A stretch of DNA of 64,000 nucleotides, from contig NZ_CP110011.1 of assembly GCF_025947345.1 (NCBI RefSeq), forward strand, positions 4,340,001-4,404,000, given 5' to 3'. The notes under the pieces were generated by a model. The model did not search any database, was not told the origin of the DNA, and saw only the letters and a program-made list of their open reading frames with translations. The first letter of the stretch is position 1, and every line of letters starts with the position of its first letter. Source of the DNA: Flavobacterium sp. N502536 (GTDB lineage: Bacteria; Bacteroidota; Bacteroidia; Flavobacteriales; Flavobacteriaceae). Made by a program: the position numbers and the translations under genes. Positions 9,205 to 17,963 of this stretch are shown in pieces.

Positions 9205-10098
9205 TTACTCGGACAAATCGTGCATCAATGAGTTTCGGTACTGAGAAGGGGTTGTACCGGTTATTTTTTTGAAAAGACGTCCAAAGTAAGACGGATCTTC
9301 GTAATTCAATTCAAAAGCGATTTCTGAAATATCTTTAGTCAAATCTTGCAAAAGAATCTGACTTTGCAGGATACTGACATTGTTGATCCATTCTTTTGGG
9401 GCAATTCCGGTGGTTTGCTTAATGCATCTGTTGAGATAGTTTACAGAAATTTTTAACTTATCGGCATAAAAGGAGACGGATTTGTCCTGACTGTGGTATT
9501 TGTACACCAGTTCTTTGAAAGAAAAAGTGATCTCATTACCACGATGTACCGCTTTATTCAGCTCTCTATTGGAAGAAATGATTTTTTGAAAGGCAGCCTG
9601 CATAAGCGAATAACAAATTTCGATATTGGAATTTTCGTCGCGAAATTCTTGTCCTAACAAGCAAAACAAGGAATTAAGCCATACACTCGTTTCTTTTGGC
9701 AGTTTAACAACTGAGTTTGTGGCAAAAATTTGTATCAATTCCTGTTTAGACAGAATGTGATTCAGAACGCTTTCTTCAAATAAAATAAAATGACCGGTTA
9801 TCTCCGAATCAATTTCTTTCATTGCTGTAATGTGCCCTTGTTTTACAAATAAAATATCATCTTTTGTTAGTGCTATTGTCTCATTATCGACCTGTTGTAT
9901 GGCATTACCATTGGTAACATGAACCATAAAATTGTAATCAGGTCGGAAAAGCGGAGTCGGAATTTGAATGTACTCCGTTGTGGCATTCAGGTCATAAATC
10001 TGCAATGGAGTTTTTAAAAAATCAAAATCTAAAGAAGCATCCGACATAAATTGTCTTGGGAATTCCTCCGAGGATATAATCTTAATCGTCTTACTCAT
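9205..10098 (-). CDS. AraC-family transcriptional regulator
   Basis: DNA-binding regulator of 297 residues: a cupin-like sensory domain (about 1-190) and a C-terminal AraC double helix-turn-helix (about 195-290). The second helix-turn-helix carries the family signature (DISEIAFELNYEDPSYFGRLFKKITGTTPSQYR). Its target is unknown; the downstream co-directional barrel, DUF2141 and exporter genes are the obvious candidates. A good TAAGTTTG -7 element sits so close to the ATG that the mRNA may have almost no leader. Confidence 0.9.
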   Translation of the reverse strand: MSKTIKIISSEEFPRQFMSDASLDFDFLKTPLQIYDLNATTEYIQIPTPLFRPDYNFMVHVTNGNAIQQVDNETIALTKDDILFVKQGHITAMKEIDSEITGHFILFEESVLNHILSKQELIQIFATNSVVKLPKETSVWLNSLFCLLGQEFRDENSNIEICYSLMQAAFQKIISSNRELNKAVHRGNEITFSFKELVYKYHSQDKSVSFYADKLKISVNYLNRCIKQTTGIAPKEWINNVSILQSQILLQDLTKDISEIAFELNYEDPSYFGRLFKKITGTTPSQYRNSLMHDLSE

Positions 10099-10102
10099 GT
10101 TA

Positions 10103-10110
10103 CAAACTTA
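10103..10110 (-). promoter_or_regulatory. Putative -7 element of the AraC gene
   Basis: TAAGTTTG on the minus strand fits the Bacteroidota TAnnTTTG consensus. It ends 5 nt before the ATG at 10098, which would place transcription start at or next to the start codon. Confidence 0.45.
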
Positions 10111-10234
10111 AGTATTAAATTGTAAATGACAGCTGCCTACTTCGTATATGGGCAACACTATTAGTATGACACAAAATAAGCAGTTGTAAACACCAGATAT
10201 TAAGTCTTTTACATTTTTGATTTGCCTTTAAATT

Positions 10235-11002
10235 TTAGATCTTAATGGAAAGAAAATTTAATGACCTGATTTTAATTAGACGTAATTCTTCTAACAAAGC
10301 CTTATCCTGCACTACAGCATTTTTTGTATTCTGGTCAACAACTGCCAAATGATGTTTTGGCTCATAAAGCATCGCGGTACACAAGCAGGTTTTTCTTTCC
10401 TTATTCGTTACTACAGGGCAGTTTACACATGATTTACAGCTCTTCCAAAACAATTCATCTGAGGGCAGCTCTGAGAAGGTCAGTTGTTTAAAACCGAGTT
10501 CATGGTACATTTTTATTACGGCAAGATCTGACGTTAAACTGAAGATACGTGCATTCGGGTACTTCTCGCGGCTCAGTTCAAAAATTTTCATTTTTATCTT
10601 TTTCGCAAGTTCAGTATGTCTAAATTCAGATGCTACAACTAGTCCTGAATTAGAAACATAACTTTCGTTCTCCCAAGAATTGATAAAAGAAAAACCTGCC
10701 CATCTTCCGTCTGATGTAAATGCTATGACAGCATCTCCTTTTTTCATTTTCGCTTCCAACAACTCTGGAGCACATTCTGAAATACCAATTCCACGAGCTT
10801 TTGCAGCTAACAATGTGGCTTCACAGATTTCTTTGATCCAATAGGTATGACTGCATCTGGCTTTTTCAATAATAAAATCAACCGCTTCTTCCGTGTCTTT
10901 AACAGCTGAAGATGTTGCCTTGTTACGGGATGAATCAGAAGAGGAGAAAAAATTCTTAGTTAGATTTATTCTGGGATCTATAATAGGATTTATAATTTTC
11001 AT
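10235..11002 (-). CDS. GNAT N-acetyltransferase, similar to the Bacteroidota ArgA-like enzyme
   Basis: The GNAT core (about 45-195) includes a first helix region, the NSGLVVASEFRHTELAKKIK acetyl-CoA-binding segment and an SLTSDLAVIKMYHELGF strand-helix. A Cys-rich tail follows (WKSCKSCVNC then CLCTAMLYEP), close to what I recall from the acetyl/succinyltransferase of Bacteroidota arginine operons. That enzyme acylates glutamate or ornithine-pathway intermediates. This copy stands alone, without argG/argC neighbours, and has an extra Ser/Asn-rich N-terminal extension of roughly 35 residues. It may be a paralogue with a different substrate. The five clustered Cys could bind a metal. Confidence 0.7.
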   Translation of the reverse strand: MKIINPIIDPRINLTKNFFSSSDSSRNKATSSAVKDTEEAVDFIIEKARCSHTYWIKEICEATLLAAKARGIGISECAPELLEAKMKKGDAVIAFTSDGRWAGFSFINSWENESYVSNSGLVVASEFRHTELAKKIKMKIFELSREKYPNARIFSLTSDLAVIKMYHELGFKQLTFSELPSDELFWKSCKSCVNCPVVTNKERKTCLCTAMLYEPKHHLAVVDQNTKNAVVQDKALLEELRLIKIRSLNFLSIKI

Positions 11003-11122
11003 AATTGTTTAGGTATAGGATGGGACTTATGATATCTAATGTGGTTTTTAAAAAAAATCTTAACAGCTTATTAAAGTTTTTATTGAGATGAAAGGCTTTT
11101 ATGATCTTAAATTAAATACTTT

Positions 11123-11269
11123 CTACATCAATTGAGAAATTAGAAAAACAGTAAGGAATAAAACTAAAGCAAAAACTATTAGGTTGATGATTCTGTCTTT
11201 GCTCTGCATGGATTTATTTGATGCGTATAGTTTCGCAATCTCCCTATCTCTTGTTTTATTTGCTCTCAT
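11123..11269 (-). CDS. Possible small membrane protein, 48 residues
   Basis: ATG at 11269 opens a 48-codon frame: a charged N-terminal half (Arg/Lys/Asp-rich, about 1-26) and one hydrophobic segment (IINLIVFALVLFLTVFLI) near the C-terminus, as in a single-pass membrane protein. The ATG overlaps the stop of the preceding 65-codon frame as ATGA, and an A-rich stretch precedes it. I know no family for it. Chance ORFs of this length are common in AT-rich DNA, so it is only a candidate. Confidence 0.4.
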   Translation of the reverse strand: MRANKTRDREIAKLYASNKSMQSKDRIINLIVFALVLFLTVFLISQLM

Positions 11270-11463
11270 ATTTTTTTTGTTTGATACTGTTTGGGGTATA
11301 TGAATGTTGATACAACTGTCATGAAAAGTTTAATAATGATCAAAATCAATCCTGTACTATTGATTTTTACAAAAACTTTTGAGTTGATTTTCACCCATAA
11401 AGACAAACGATATGCCAAAACAACTCGAAAAACCATAACCGATTGAATAACAAACAAATGCAA
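11266..11463 (-). CDS. Possible small membrane protein, 65 residues
   Basis: A 65-codon frame with a moderately hydrophobic N-terminus, a basic middle and one good transmembrane stretch (GLILIIIKLFMTVVSTFIY, about 38-56) followed by a Lys-rich tail. Its stop overlaps the start of the 48-codon frame by four bases (ATGA), as in translationally coupled gene pairs. No family recognised. The start is uncertain because ATG codons at residues 1 and 10 are both possible. Confidence 0.3.
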   Translation of the reverse strand: MHLFVIQSVMVFRVVLAYRLSLWVKINSKVFVKINSTGLILIIIKLFMTVVSTFIYPKQYQTKKI

Positions 11464-11796
11464 AGGTTAAGCTTTTATATCATTTATAAATCCTTATCAA
11501 ACTGATAGAATAAGCCATTCAAAATGAAAGGCTTTATGATCTTGTAGGGTATTTTATCCTGCGTCTTTTCACTACTACTCCTTTTAAAAGCCAAAAAATA
11601 ACAAGAAAAATAACTAAACGGGATTATTGCGTACCTAAAATCGTACTTTTTTAATCCTCTTACAAATTGTTATTAATCAACTTTACAGTGTCAATTACCT
11701 GATACTGATTTTGATACTTTTTTTCAAGGTCAATGATGTAATTACAATCTATGCTTTACTAACCATTAATTATTTATTAACCTTAAAGTTTTAAAA

Positions 11797-12591
11797 ATGA
11801 AAAAAATCTTAAAATTAGCAAGTTTGTTATTTATTACAGTAGTGGTGTTTAATTCCTGCGAAAAGGAACAAGAGGTCAATGCCCCGCAAAGCGTTACCAA
11901 AGACGAGTCACAAATCGTCAACAATGAGATACAAGAAAACACCAAAAAAGAGGCCCTTTCAGCTGCTGCGGCATTAGCAGGTAGTGCCGGTGCCAGAACG
12001 ATCACATTACAAACCAACACCTTATCCTGTCCGGGTGGATTGTGTACCTCGTACGGCGTTTGGTCAGAAGGGGTTTATACGGTTTGGTTCCAGATGAGAT
12101 TTAATTCCGGATTTTATTGGAGCAGAGGCGGTAAATGCGGCTATGGGATTCTAATTGGTGACCAGAATACCGGCGGTGACCCGGGATGGGATGGTAATGG
12201 CGGTAGTGCCCGATTTATGTGGTATTGTCCAAATGGATCAAATTCTGCTATAGGAAGCGGTGCTTATCTTCAGCCTTATGTATATTACAAAGATCAGCCT
12301 GGACAGTTTGGAAATGATTTTGGGAAAAAATACTTCATACAGGAAGGCGTTACCTACAACTGTCAGATTTCTGTTAAGTTAAATACCGGGTCCAATACGA
12401 ACGGATACGTGAAATACTATGTAAACGGTACGGAGTTATTGAATCAAACCATTCGTTGGGTGACAAACGATTCAAAACGAAATGTGAATGCCGTAAGTCT
12501 TCACACCTTCCGTGGCGGCAGTCAGGAATACTGGAAAGCTCCGGTAACAAGTTCTATCTACTATCCTACTGCCACCTGGGATGCTCAATAG
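11797..12591 (+). CDS. Lipoprotein with polysaccharide-lyase family 14-like jelly-roll domain
   Basis: Lipoprotein signal with Cys at 21 followed by EKEQE, an acidic stretch that in Flavobacteriia often directs lipoproteins to the cell surface. A Gln/Glu/Ala-rich linker (25-65) leads to a beta-rich domain of about 195 residues. That domain has FYWSRGGKCGYGILIGD, a Gly/Asp-rich loop, SARFMWYC, YLQPYVYYKD, a tail strand with FRGGSQEYW, and IYYPTATW at the end. The order resembles PL14 alginate or glucuronan lyases and other concanavalin-like folds. Four Cys could form disulfides. No polysaccharide-utilisation genes are adjacent, so the substrate is open. Confidence 0.6.
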   Translation: MKKILKLASLLFITVVVFNSCEKEQEVNAPQSVTKDESQIVNNEIQENTKKEALSAAAALAGSAGARTITLQTNTLSCPGGLCTSYGVWSEGVYTVWFQMRFNSGFYWSRGGKCGYGILIGDQNTGGDPGWDGNGGSARFMWYCPNGSNSAIGSGAYLQPYVYYKDQPGQFGNDFGKKYFIQEGVTYNCQISVKLNTGSNTNGYVKYYVNGTELLNQTIRWVTNDSKRNVNAVSLHTFRGGSQEYWKAPVTSSIYYPTATWDAQ

Positions 12592-12628
12592 TAACTGTAA
12601 ACTAGCTGTTTAAACCATAATAGAATCA

Positions 12629-12663
12629 AAAGCTCTCATTTCTTATGAAGTGAGAGCTTTTTT
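12629..12663 (+). terminator. Intrinsic terminator of the PL14-like gene
   Basis: AAAGCTCTCA (12629-12638) pairs with TGAGAGCTTT (12651-12660) across a 12-nt loop. With the last arm bases, six T run to 12663. It is the only terminator between the convergent PL14-like and patatin genes. Confidence 0.9.
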
Positions 12664-12705
12664 GTATTTGATACTATTAGTCCGAAAAGATAAATTAAAG
12701 TTTAT

Positions 12706-14868
12706 TTACTTCCTGCCCAGTACCTCTTTAGGATCTACTTGTATTAGGTTTTCTTTCATTCTTCTAATATTATAATCGGAAATGACCCAGTTCATTGGAT
12801 ACGGAATTATATTGTCAGTACTATCTTTTGGCAAATTCTCTTTACGGAATGACTCGTGATTCATTCTAAAAGAACTGCGCTCTATATAATCCTGTAATTT
12901 TTTATTAGACAATTCTGTCTGATTGCCGTACGTCCCCAAAACGGTTATAAGCGGAGCTGCGAGATCGTTTACTAATGGGTGTAATGTTTTAGGTTCCTCC
13001 TTTTTAACTGTGCCATTGGATATGTATATTATTTTGAATTTTAGTTTGTTGCGTAATTGATAAAAAATGTCATCCTTATTGCCGCTTTCCATTCGGATCT
13101 CAATGCGCTGTAGAAGTTCTGAGGTAATTCCGCCTCCACTGTTATCGTAATAACCGCCGTCCACAAAATACTTATTGTTTATTTCTCCTGCTGGTGACAG
13201 GTAAGGAAAACGAGCTCCGAGAACGGCTGCGGTACTCAATTTTATATTTTTGTATCCCCCATCGGTATCTGCATCCAGCTGCGAAAGCACATCCAGACGG
13301 TGTGTAAAAGGAGGGTTAATTTTCACATTACTAATAACACCGGATGAACCGCTTTCAATATTGGTTGTATTAACAAAGACAATAGGCAGACGTCCGCTAT
13401 AATCAAAAACAGTGTCCAGGGTCCCTTTAAAATACTGTCCAATTTGAGAGTTGTAATCCGACTTTTCCATTGCGGTTGCCAATGCCTCTGCCCTGTCGTC
13501 CTGCAATAAATAAGGGACTAGATGACGTAATAAATCCGGGCCTAAAAATCGGGCTAAAGGATAGGTCAGAAAATCAGCTTCAAAAAAACCAGCAGCAGGA
13601 TAATCGCTTATCACCTTTGTGGTATCTTTAATTGTGATTGACGGATCGACCAGCGTGGTATAAAATGCGAGATTACCGACAGAACCTCCGGAAGCCCCCG
13701 CTAAACTGAGAAGATGATCTGAGAATTTATCTTCAGGATAAGCGGCCTCCAATTTTGACAATACAGAAGCTACCCAATAACCTGACTTAGAAGCACCTCC
13801 ATCTGCGATAACCAAATATATCGGATAAGATGTAGAGTCTTTTTTTAGGACATTTGAACGAATCGGATTCTGAATCCATGCGTCGAGATACTTATCAATT
13901 TCAAGTCTATCGGCGTACAAATGTTCAGTTTTAGTCTCCTCTAGATTTACATCGTACGGATCGTAAAAATAACCTAGTAATATCGCCCACGAAACAATTA
14001 ACATTGTAAACCGAAAATTATACTTGACAGCGTAAGATTTGATCTTGCAGACAAAAGCCACCCATAATCCCATTGCCAATAGTAGACAGCCCAGGGAACC
14101 ATATCGGATGGCGAAATCTGGTGAAAAAAGAATTAATAAATACAATATAAACGACAAATATAATGCCCCGTAAAAAATCCTTTTCCATCCCGTGCTTACC
14201 GTAACACCAACAGTTGTTTTTCTTTTTTGAACAGCGACAAACACAAACAGAATTTGCAACAAAAAGTAAAAAATAGAAAGAAACATCCAATACCGGATAT
14301 GGAGTGGAAATTTAGGATCATCCATTTTAAATAGTTTCTCAAAACTTGTGGAAGCGAATAAATAAATGAGAAGTATAATATAGCTGATGCCTGTAACAAT
14401 ACTGATCGTAATGAGTCGTCTGGTTTTTAAGTTAAAAGTTCTATTCAGTAAAAAATAATAGGCATTATGAAATAACAACAGTGCCCAAAAAAGCCAAATC
14501 GTTTTATTCTCAAAATCAATAGCTGGCAGATTTAATGCCGCAAGTTGCAAGCCGACCGCTACATTATACCCTAACAAACGAGGAAAATGATTGTAAATTC
14601 GAGGTGTCGCAGCACCATACATGGTTATAAACAAATTTGAAATTTGTCTGGAACTTAGCCAGGACAATAACATCCATAAAATTACGCTCAAATTTGTAAA
14701 TACAAACGGTCCCAAATATTCGACAGTCTGCATCAACATATCTTGTCCCATTGGTAATTTAACTATGACAAAATAATAGAGTATCAAAAAAATAAGACCG
14801 GGTGAGAACAAGTAAATACCTCGTATTAAATTGCTTGCGTTTATTATAAAAAATCGAAATAGAGTCAT
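12706..14868 (-). CDS. Membrane-anchored patatin-like phospholipase
   Basis: A 720-residue protein in two parts. Residues 1-305 contain about eight hydrophobic segments and would form a polytopic membrane domain. Residues 345-690 are a patatin-type lipid acyl hydrolase with an oxyanion glycine motif (ADGGASKSG, 355-363), the nucleophile elbow GASGG (391-395, Ser393) and the catalytic aspartate in DGG (570-572). Together these form the Ser-Asp dyad of patatins, which release fatty acids from phospholipids. It stands alone, with the PL14-like gene convergent and an AraC gene divergent. The membrane-domain fusion suggests action on the cell's own bilayer. Confidence 0.8.
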   Translation of the reverse strand: MTLFRFFIINASNLIRGIYLFSPGLIFLILYYFVIVKLPMGQDMLMQTVEYLGPFVFTNLSVILWMLLSWLSSRQISNLFITMYGAATPRIYNHFPRLLGYNVAVGLQLAALNLPAIDFENKTIWLFWALLLFHNAYYFLLNRTFNLKTRRLITISIVTGISYIILLIYLFASTSFEKLFKMDDPKFPLHIRYWMFLSIFYFLLQILFVFVAVQKRKTTVGVTVSTGWKRIFYGALYLSFILYLLILFSPDFAIRYGSLGCLLLAMGLWVAFVCKIKSYAVKYNFRFTMLIVSWAILLGYFYDPYDVNLEETKTEHLYADRLEIDKYLDAWIQNPIRSNVLKKDSTSYPIYLVIADGGASKSGYWVASVLSKLEAAYPEDKFSDHLLSLAGASGGSVGNLAFYTTLVDPSITIKDTTKVISDYPAAGFFEADFLTYPLARFLGPDLLRHLVPYLLQDDRAEALATAMEKSDYNSQIGQYFKGTLDTVFDYSGRLPIVFVNTTNIESGSSGVISNVKINPPFTHRLDVLSQLDADTDGGYKNIKLSTAAVLGARFPYLSPAGEINNKYFVDGGYYDNSGGGITSELLQRIEIRMESGNKDDIFYQLRNKLKFKIIYISNGTVKKEEPKTLHPLVNDLAAPLITVLGTYGNQTELSNKKLQDYIERSSFRMNHESFRKENLPKDSTDNIIPYPMNWVISDYNIRRMKENLIQVDPKEVLGRK

Positions 14869-15187
14869 GTGAATTTAGAGTTTGTTATTCGACATTAAGC
14901 TGTTAACCTATTCTTTTACTTGTATCCTAATTGATATAATGCAGGGTCCGAACTAGCTAAGCGTATGCCTCTTTACGGATTGCTATTCCGTAGAAATTTA
15001 GCATCACAGCTTTATCAAGCTAATTTAGGAATTAACACAGAATCCCAAGCAAGTATATACACCTGTTTACCAAACTCTTAAATCACATTCAGAAATAAAT
15101 ACCCCTAAAACTGGTCTGCTATCGCTCTGACAAAATCATGAGACAGCTGTGGTACTCTATACCATAGTGCTAAGTCCTTAAAATTCT

Positions 15188-15195
15188 TAAATTTG
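15188..15195 (+). promoter_or_regulatory. Putative -7 element of the AraC-type gene
   Basis: TAAATTTG fits TAnnTTTG and lies 29 bp before the ATG at 15225. No convincing -33 TTTG is seen. The rest of the 356-bp divergent region 14869-15224 contains only a short ACGGA/TCCGT inverted pair near 14977. Confidence 0.45.
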
Positions 15196-15224
15196 TAGCG
15201 CTAGCCTAAATATAGAGACCCAAA

Positions 15225-16106
15225 ATGCAGGAAACCAAAGGACTAATTCAGCAAATAAAATTACACAGCAAAATTGCCATTAGAGTAAGTACGAACTCCG
15301 ATAATCAATTGCCTGAGGATGTAATGAAAATGCTTACCCGTCCTCACCGTAAAGCCAACTTTTTCTTTGTGTTTATTGAAAACGGTTCGCTTACTCATAA
15401 AGTTGATTTAAAAGATCTGACCATTTCCAACGGACAATTATTTTTTATCCTGCCCAATCAAATCCATACAGCACCCAAAGAGGTTAAGGATGGTCTTAAA
15501 TATTTCAAAATGAGTTTTGATCAAAACTGTTTGTCGTTGCTTCCTCAGCAGTTTTCTTTCTTACTCAATCCCTTAAACTCACAAATCGTTTCCTTTGATA
15601 ACGATTCAAAACAACGGGTAAAAATGCTTTTTGAACTTTTGAACAGCATTCTAAATACAGCGGGAAATGAAATAGACGGAGCTATTATTCTGGCGCATCT
15701 TAATTCGATACTGACAGAAATTAACACTGCCTATTTTAAAAATGTAGTGAAAGAAAACGCAATGCCAGCGCGGCTTTCAAAATACATTGATTTTAAAATT
15801 GCCGTTGAAACCCATCTCACCGAACAACTTCCCATAAATACTATGGCAGACCATCTGGCCGTAACGACGAACCACCTTTACAACATTGTGAAAGAGTTTT
15901 CGGGTGTTTCACCAAAAGAATTTATTACCAATCGTTTGATATTGGAAGCACAGCGAAAACTGCACTACTCCAAATCTTCTGCTAAAGAAATCGCGTACGA
16001 ACTGGGCTTTAACGACCCCGACTATTTTTCACGGCTTTTTAAAAAGACCACGGGAAAAAGTATTAGTAATTATATCACTGACATTCAGGATTTGTCAGGC
16101 AGTTAA
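15225..16106 (+). CDS. AraC-family transcriptional regulator
   Basis: Regulator of 293 residues with an N-terminal cupin-like domain (about 30-170) and a C-terminal AraC helix-turn-helix pair (about 190-285). The motif SAKEIAYELGFNDPDYFSRLFKKTTGKSISNY is diagnostic. Only 65 bp separate it from the SDR gene in the same direction, so it probably controls that gene or shares its transcript. The effector is unknown. Confidence 0.9.
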   Translation: MQETKGLIQQIKLHSKIAIRVSTNSDNQLPEDVMKMLTRPHRKANFFFVFIENGSLTHKVDLKDLTISNGQLFFILPNQIHTAPKEVKDGLKYFKMSFDQNCLSLLPQQFSFLLNPLNSQIVSFDNDSKQRVKMLFELLNSILNTAGNEIDGAIILAHLNSILTEINTAYFKNVVKENAMPARLSKYIDFKIAVETHLTEQLPINTMADHLAVTTNHLYNIVKEFSGVSPKEFITNRLILEAQRKLHYSKSSAKEIAYELGFNDPDYFSRLFKKTTGKSISNYITDIQDLSGS

Positions 16107-16171
16107 AACGAATTGTCCAACCCATTTCAATTTGCTCCGTCTACTTTTACAGCTCACTAATTTATTAAAAA

Positions 16172-16894
16172 ATGAAGTCAGCACTTATAACAGGAGCCAA
16201 TAGAGGAATCGGTTTTGAAACCGCAAAACAATTAGCAGCACTCGGATATTTTGTTTACATCGGCAGTCGGGAAAAAGCAAAAGGACTTGAGGCAGTTGCA
16301 ACACTTAAAGCATTAGGTTTTTCAAATGCAGACTGTGTCGAATTAGACGTTACCAACATTTTGTCTGTCAAAGCGGCACGGCAAGCCATAAAAAGCAAAA
16401 CACCCCAATTAGATGTTTTAATAAACAATGCCGGCATTAGCGGTGGCTTTCCACAACCGGCACTTACAGTTCCGTTAGAACAAGTAAAAACCGTTTTTGA
16501 AACCAATTTCTTTGCTCCAATTCAGGTGATACAAGAATTTATTGATTTACTGAAAAAATCAAACGAACCAAGAATTGTAAATGTAACTACCGAACTTTCT
16601 TCGATTACCAAACATCAGGACCCTGACTGGGAATTTTACGCCTATAATCCTTCGGCTTACGGAGCTTCAAAGTCGGCCTTAAATGCCTACACCGTCATGT
16701 TAGCCAAAGAACTTAAAGACAGTAATTTTAAAGTGAATTGTGTTTGCCCTGGTTTTACCAAAACGGCGTTTAATAACTACATGGGTGTAAGGCCCGTCGA
16801 GCATGGAGCAAGAGCAATTGTAAAATATGCAACCCTTACTTCGGAAGGTGCAACAGGAAAATTCTTCAATGAAGATGGTGAAATGCCCTGGTAA
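16172..16894 (+). CDS. Short-chain dehydrogenase/reductase (SDR)
   Basis: Classical NAD(P)-dependent oxidoreductase of 240 residues: cofactor motif TGANRGIG (7-14), NNAG (85-88) and active-site Y163-x3-K167 (YGASK). The Asn-Arg after the first glycine resembles carbonyl-reductase-like SDRs, which often prefer NADPH, but cofactor and substrate are inference. It follows an AraC regulator gene and precedes fdhD by 109 bp. Confidence 0.9.
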   Translation: MKSALITGANRGIGFETAKQLAALGYFVYIGSREKAKGLEAVATLKALGFSNADCVELDVTNILSVKAARQAIKSKTPQLDVLINNAGISGGFPQPALTVPLEQVKTVFETNFFAPIQVIQEFIDLLKKSNEPRIVNVTTELSSITKHQDPDWEFYAYNPSAYGASKSALNAYTVMLAKELKDSNFKVNCVCPGFTKTAFNNYMGVRPVEHGARAIVKYATLTSEGATGKFFNEDGEMPW

Positions 16895-17003
16895 ACACAA
16901 AACACCAGCCGATTTGCTCATTTCAAGGTCGTTATCCTTAAACTCAGAACTTTTTATATCTGTTTTTTTATTAAATTTACGTGTCAACTTTTAATGCGTT
17001 TAT

Positions 17004-17885
17004 ATGGAAATGAAGGATCCGGAATTAGTTTCTATTAAAGAGGTGTTCATTAGAAAGGTAGACGGGATCGAAAGTTCGTCCTTCCCGGATATTGTCTCTG
17101 TCGAAGAGCCTCTCGAAATAAGGATCAGTTATGGTTCTGAGGCTGAAAGAACACAAAAAAACATCTCAGTGACCATGCGTACACCCGGGAATGATCTGGA
17201 TCTTGCGGTTGGTTTCTTATTCACCGAAGGCATTATTTCTTTTTATCAAAACATCAAAAAAGTGTATCATATCGAAACGAATTGTGCAGCACAAAAGAAG
17301 AATGTAGTCCAGGTCGATCTTATCGAAAATTTTATTCCACATTTGGTACAAACAGATCGGAATTTTTATACGACTTCAAGTTGTGGGGTTTGCGGGAAAA
17401 GTGCCATTGAATCCATCAGAACGGTTAGCGCTTTTAAAGCTATCCCAAGTTCTAAACTAAAATTGTCAACAGCTGTACTTTACCAATTACCCGACAAATT
17501 AAGAACCGGCCAAAGTAGTTTTGCTCTTACAGGAGGTATTCATGCGGCGGGACTTTTTACTATTGAGGGAGAATTAGTGCTTTTGCAGGAAGATGTTGGA
17601 CGACACAATGCTTTAGACAAGCTAATTGGTAAGGCTCTGGCTGAAAACCTATTGCCCTTAAACAACTATATCCTGCTTCTGAGTGGCAGAATCAGTTTTG
17701 AGTTAATTCAGAAAGCAGCGATGGCTGGAATATCAATTGTAGCGGCTATTGGCGCGCCCTCTAGTCTGGCAGTTGAATTGGCGGTAGAATTTAACATTAC
17801 CCTACTGGGGTTTCTTAAAAAAGAGAGATTCAATATCTACCATTCTACTGATCAGGTATTCATTCCGACCTCCAGTAAAAATTAG
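17004..17885 (+). CDS. fdhD: FdhD sulfurtransferase for molybdenum-cofactor activation
   Basis: FdhD passes sulfur from a cysteine desulfurase to the molybdenum cofactor of formate dehydrogenase-like enzymes. The 293-residue protein has the essential C127-x2-C130 loop (SSCGVCGK) and family motifs TPGNDLDLAVGFLFTEGII (60-78), GGIHAAGLF and EDVGRHNALDKLIG. The start could be ATG 17004 or the third codon. It lies 78 bp before a YdeP-type molybdopterin oxidoreductase, its likely client. Confidence 0.93.
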   Translation: MEMKDPELVSIKEVFIRKVDGIESSSFPDIVSVEEPLEIRISYGSEAERTQKNISVTMRTPGNDLDLAVGFLFTEGIISFYQNIKKVYHIETNCAAQKKNVVQVDLIENFIPHLVQTDRNFYTTSSCGVCGKSAIESIRTVSAFKAIPSSKLKLSTAVLYQLPDKLRTGQSSFALTGGIHAAGLFTIEGELVLLQEDVGRHNALDKLIGKALAENLLPLNNYILLLSGRISFELIQKAAMAGISIVAAIGAPSSLAVELAVEFNITLLGFLKKERFNIYHSTDQVFIPTSSKN

Positions 17886-17963
17886 AATACATTTTGAACC
17901 GCTACGATATAAAATTATAATTATTCCGGTTTTTTACGAGTATACTACTTAAATGCAAAAGTT

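Larger units (their letters stand above)
11088..11543. repeat. Pair of about 20-bp direct repeats flanking two small ORFs
   Basis: ATGAAAGGCTTTTATGATCTT at 11088-11108 recurs at 11524-11543 in the same orientation with a single T missing. The second copy is also the right arm of a hairpin (AAGCCATTCA at 11512-11521 with TGAAAGGCTT at 11525-11534). The 794-bp gap 11003-11796 otherwise contains only the two tiny ORFs between the repeats. Confidence 0.6.
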
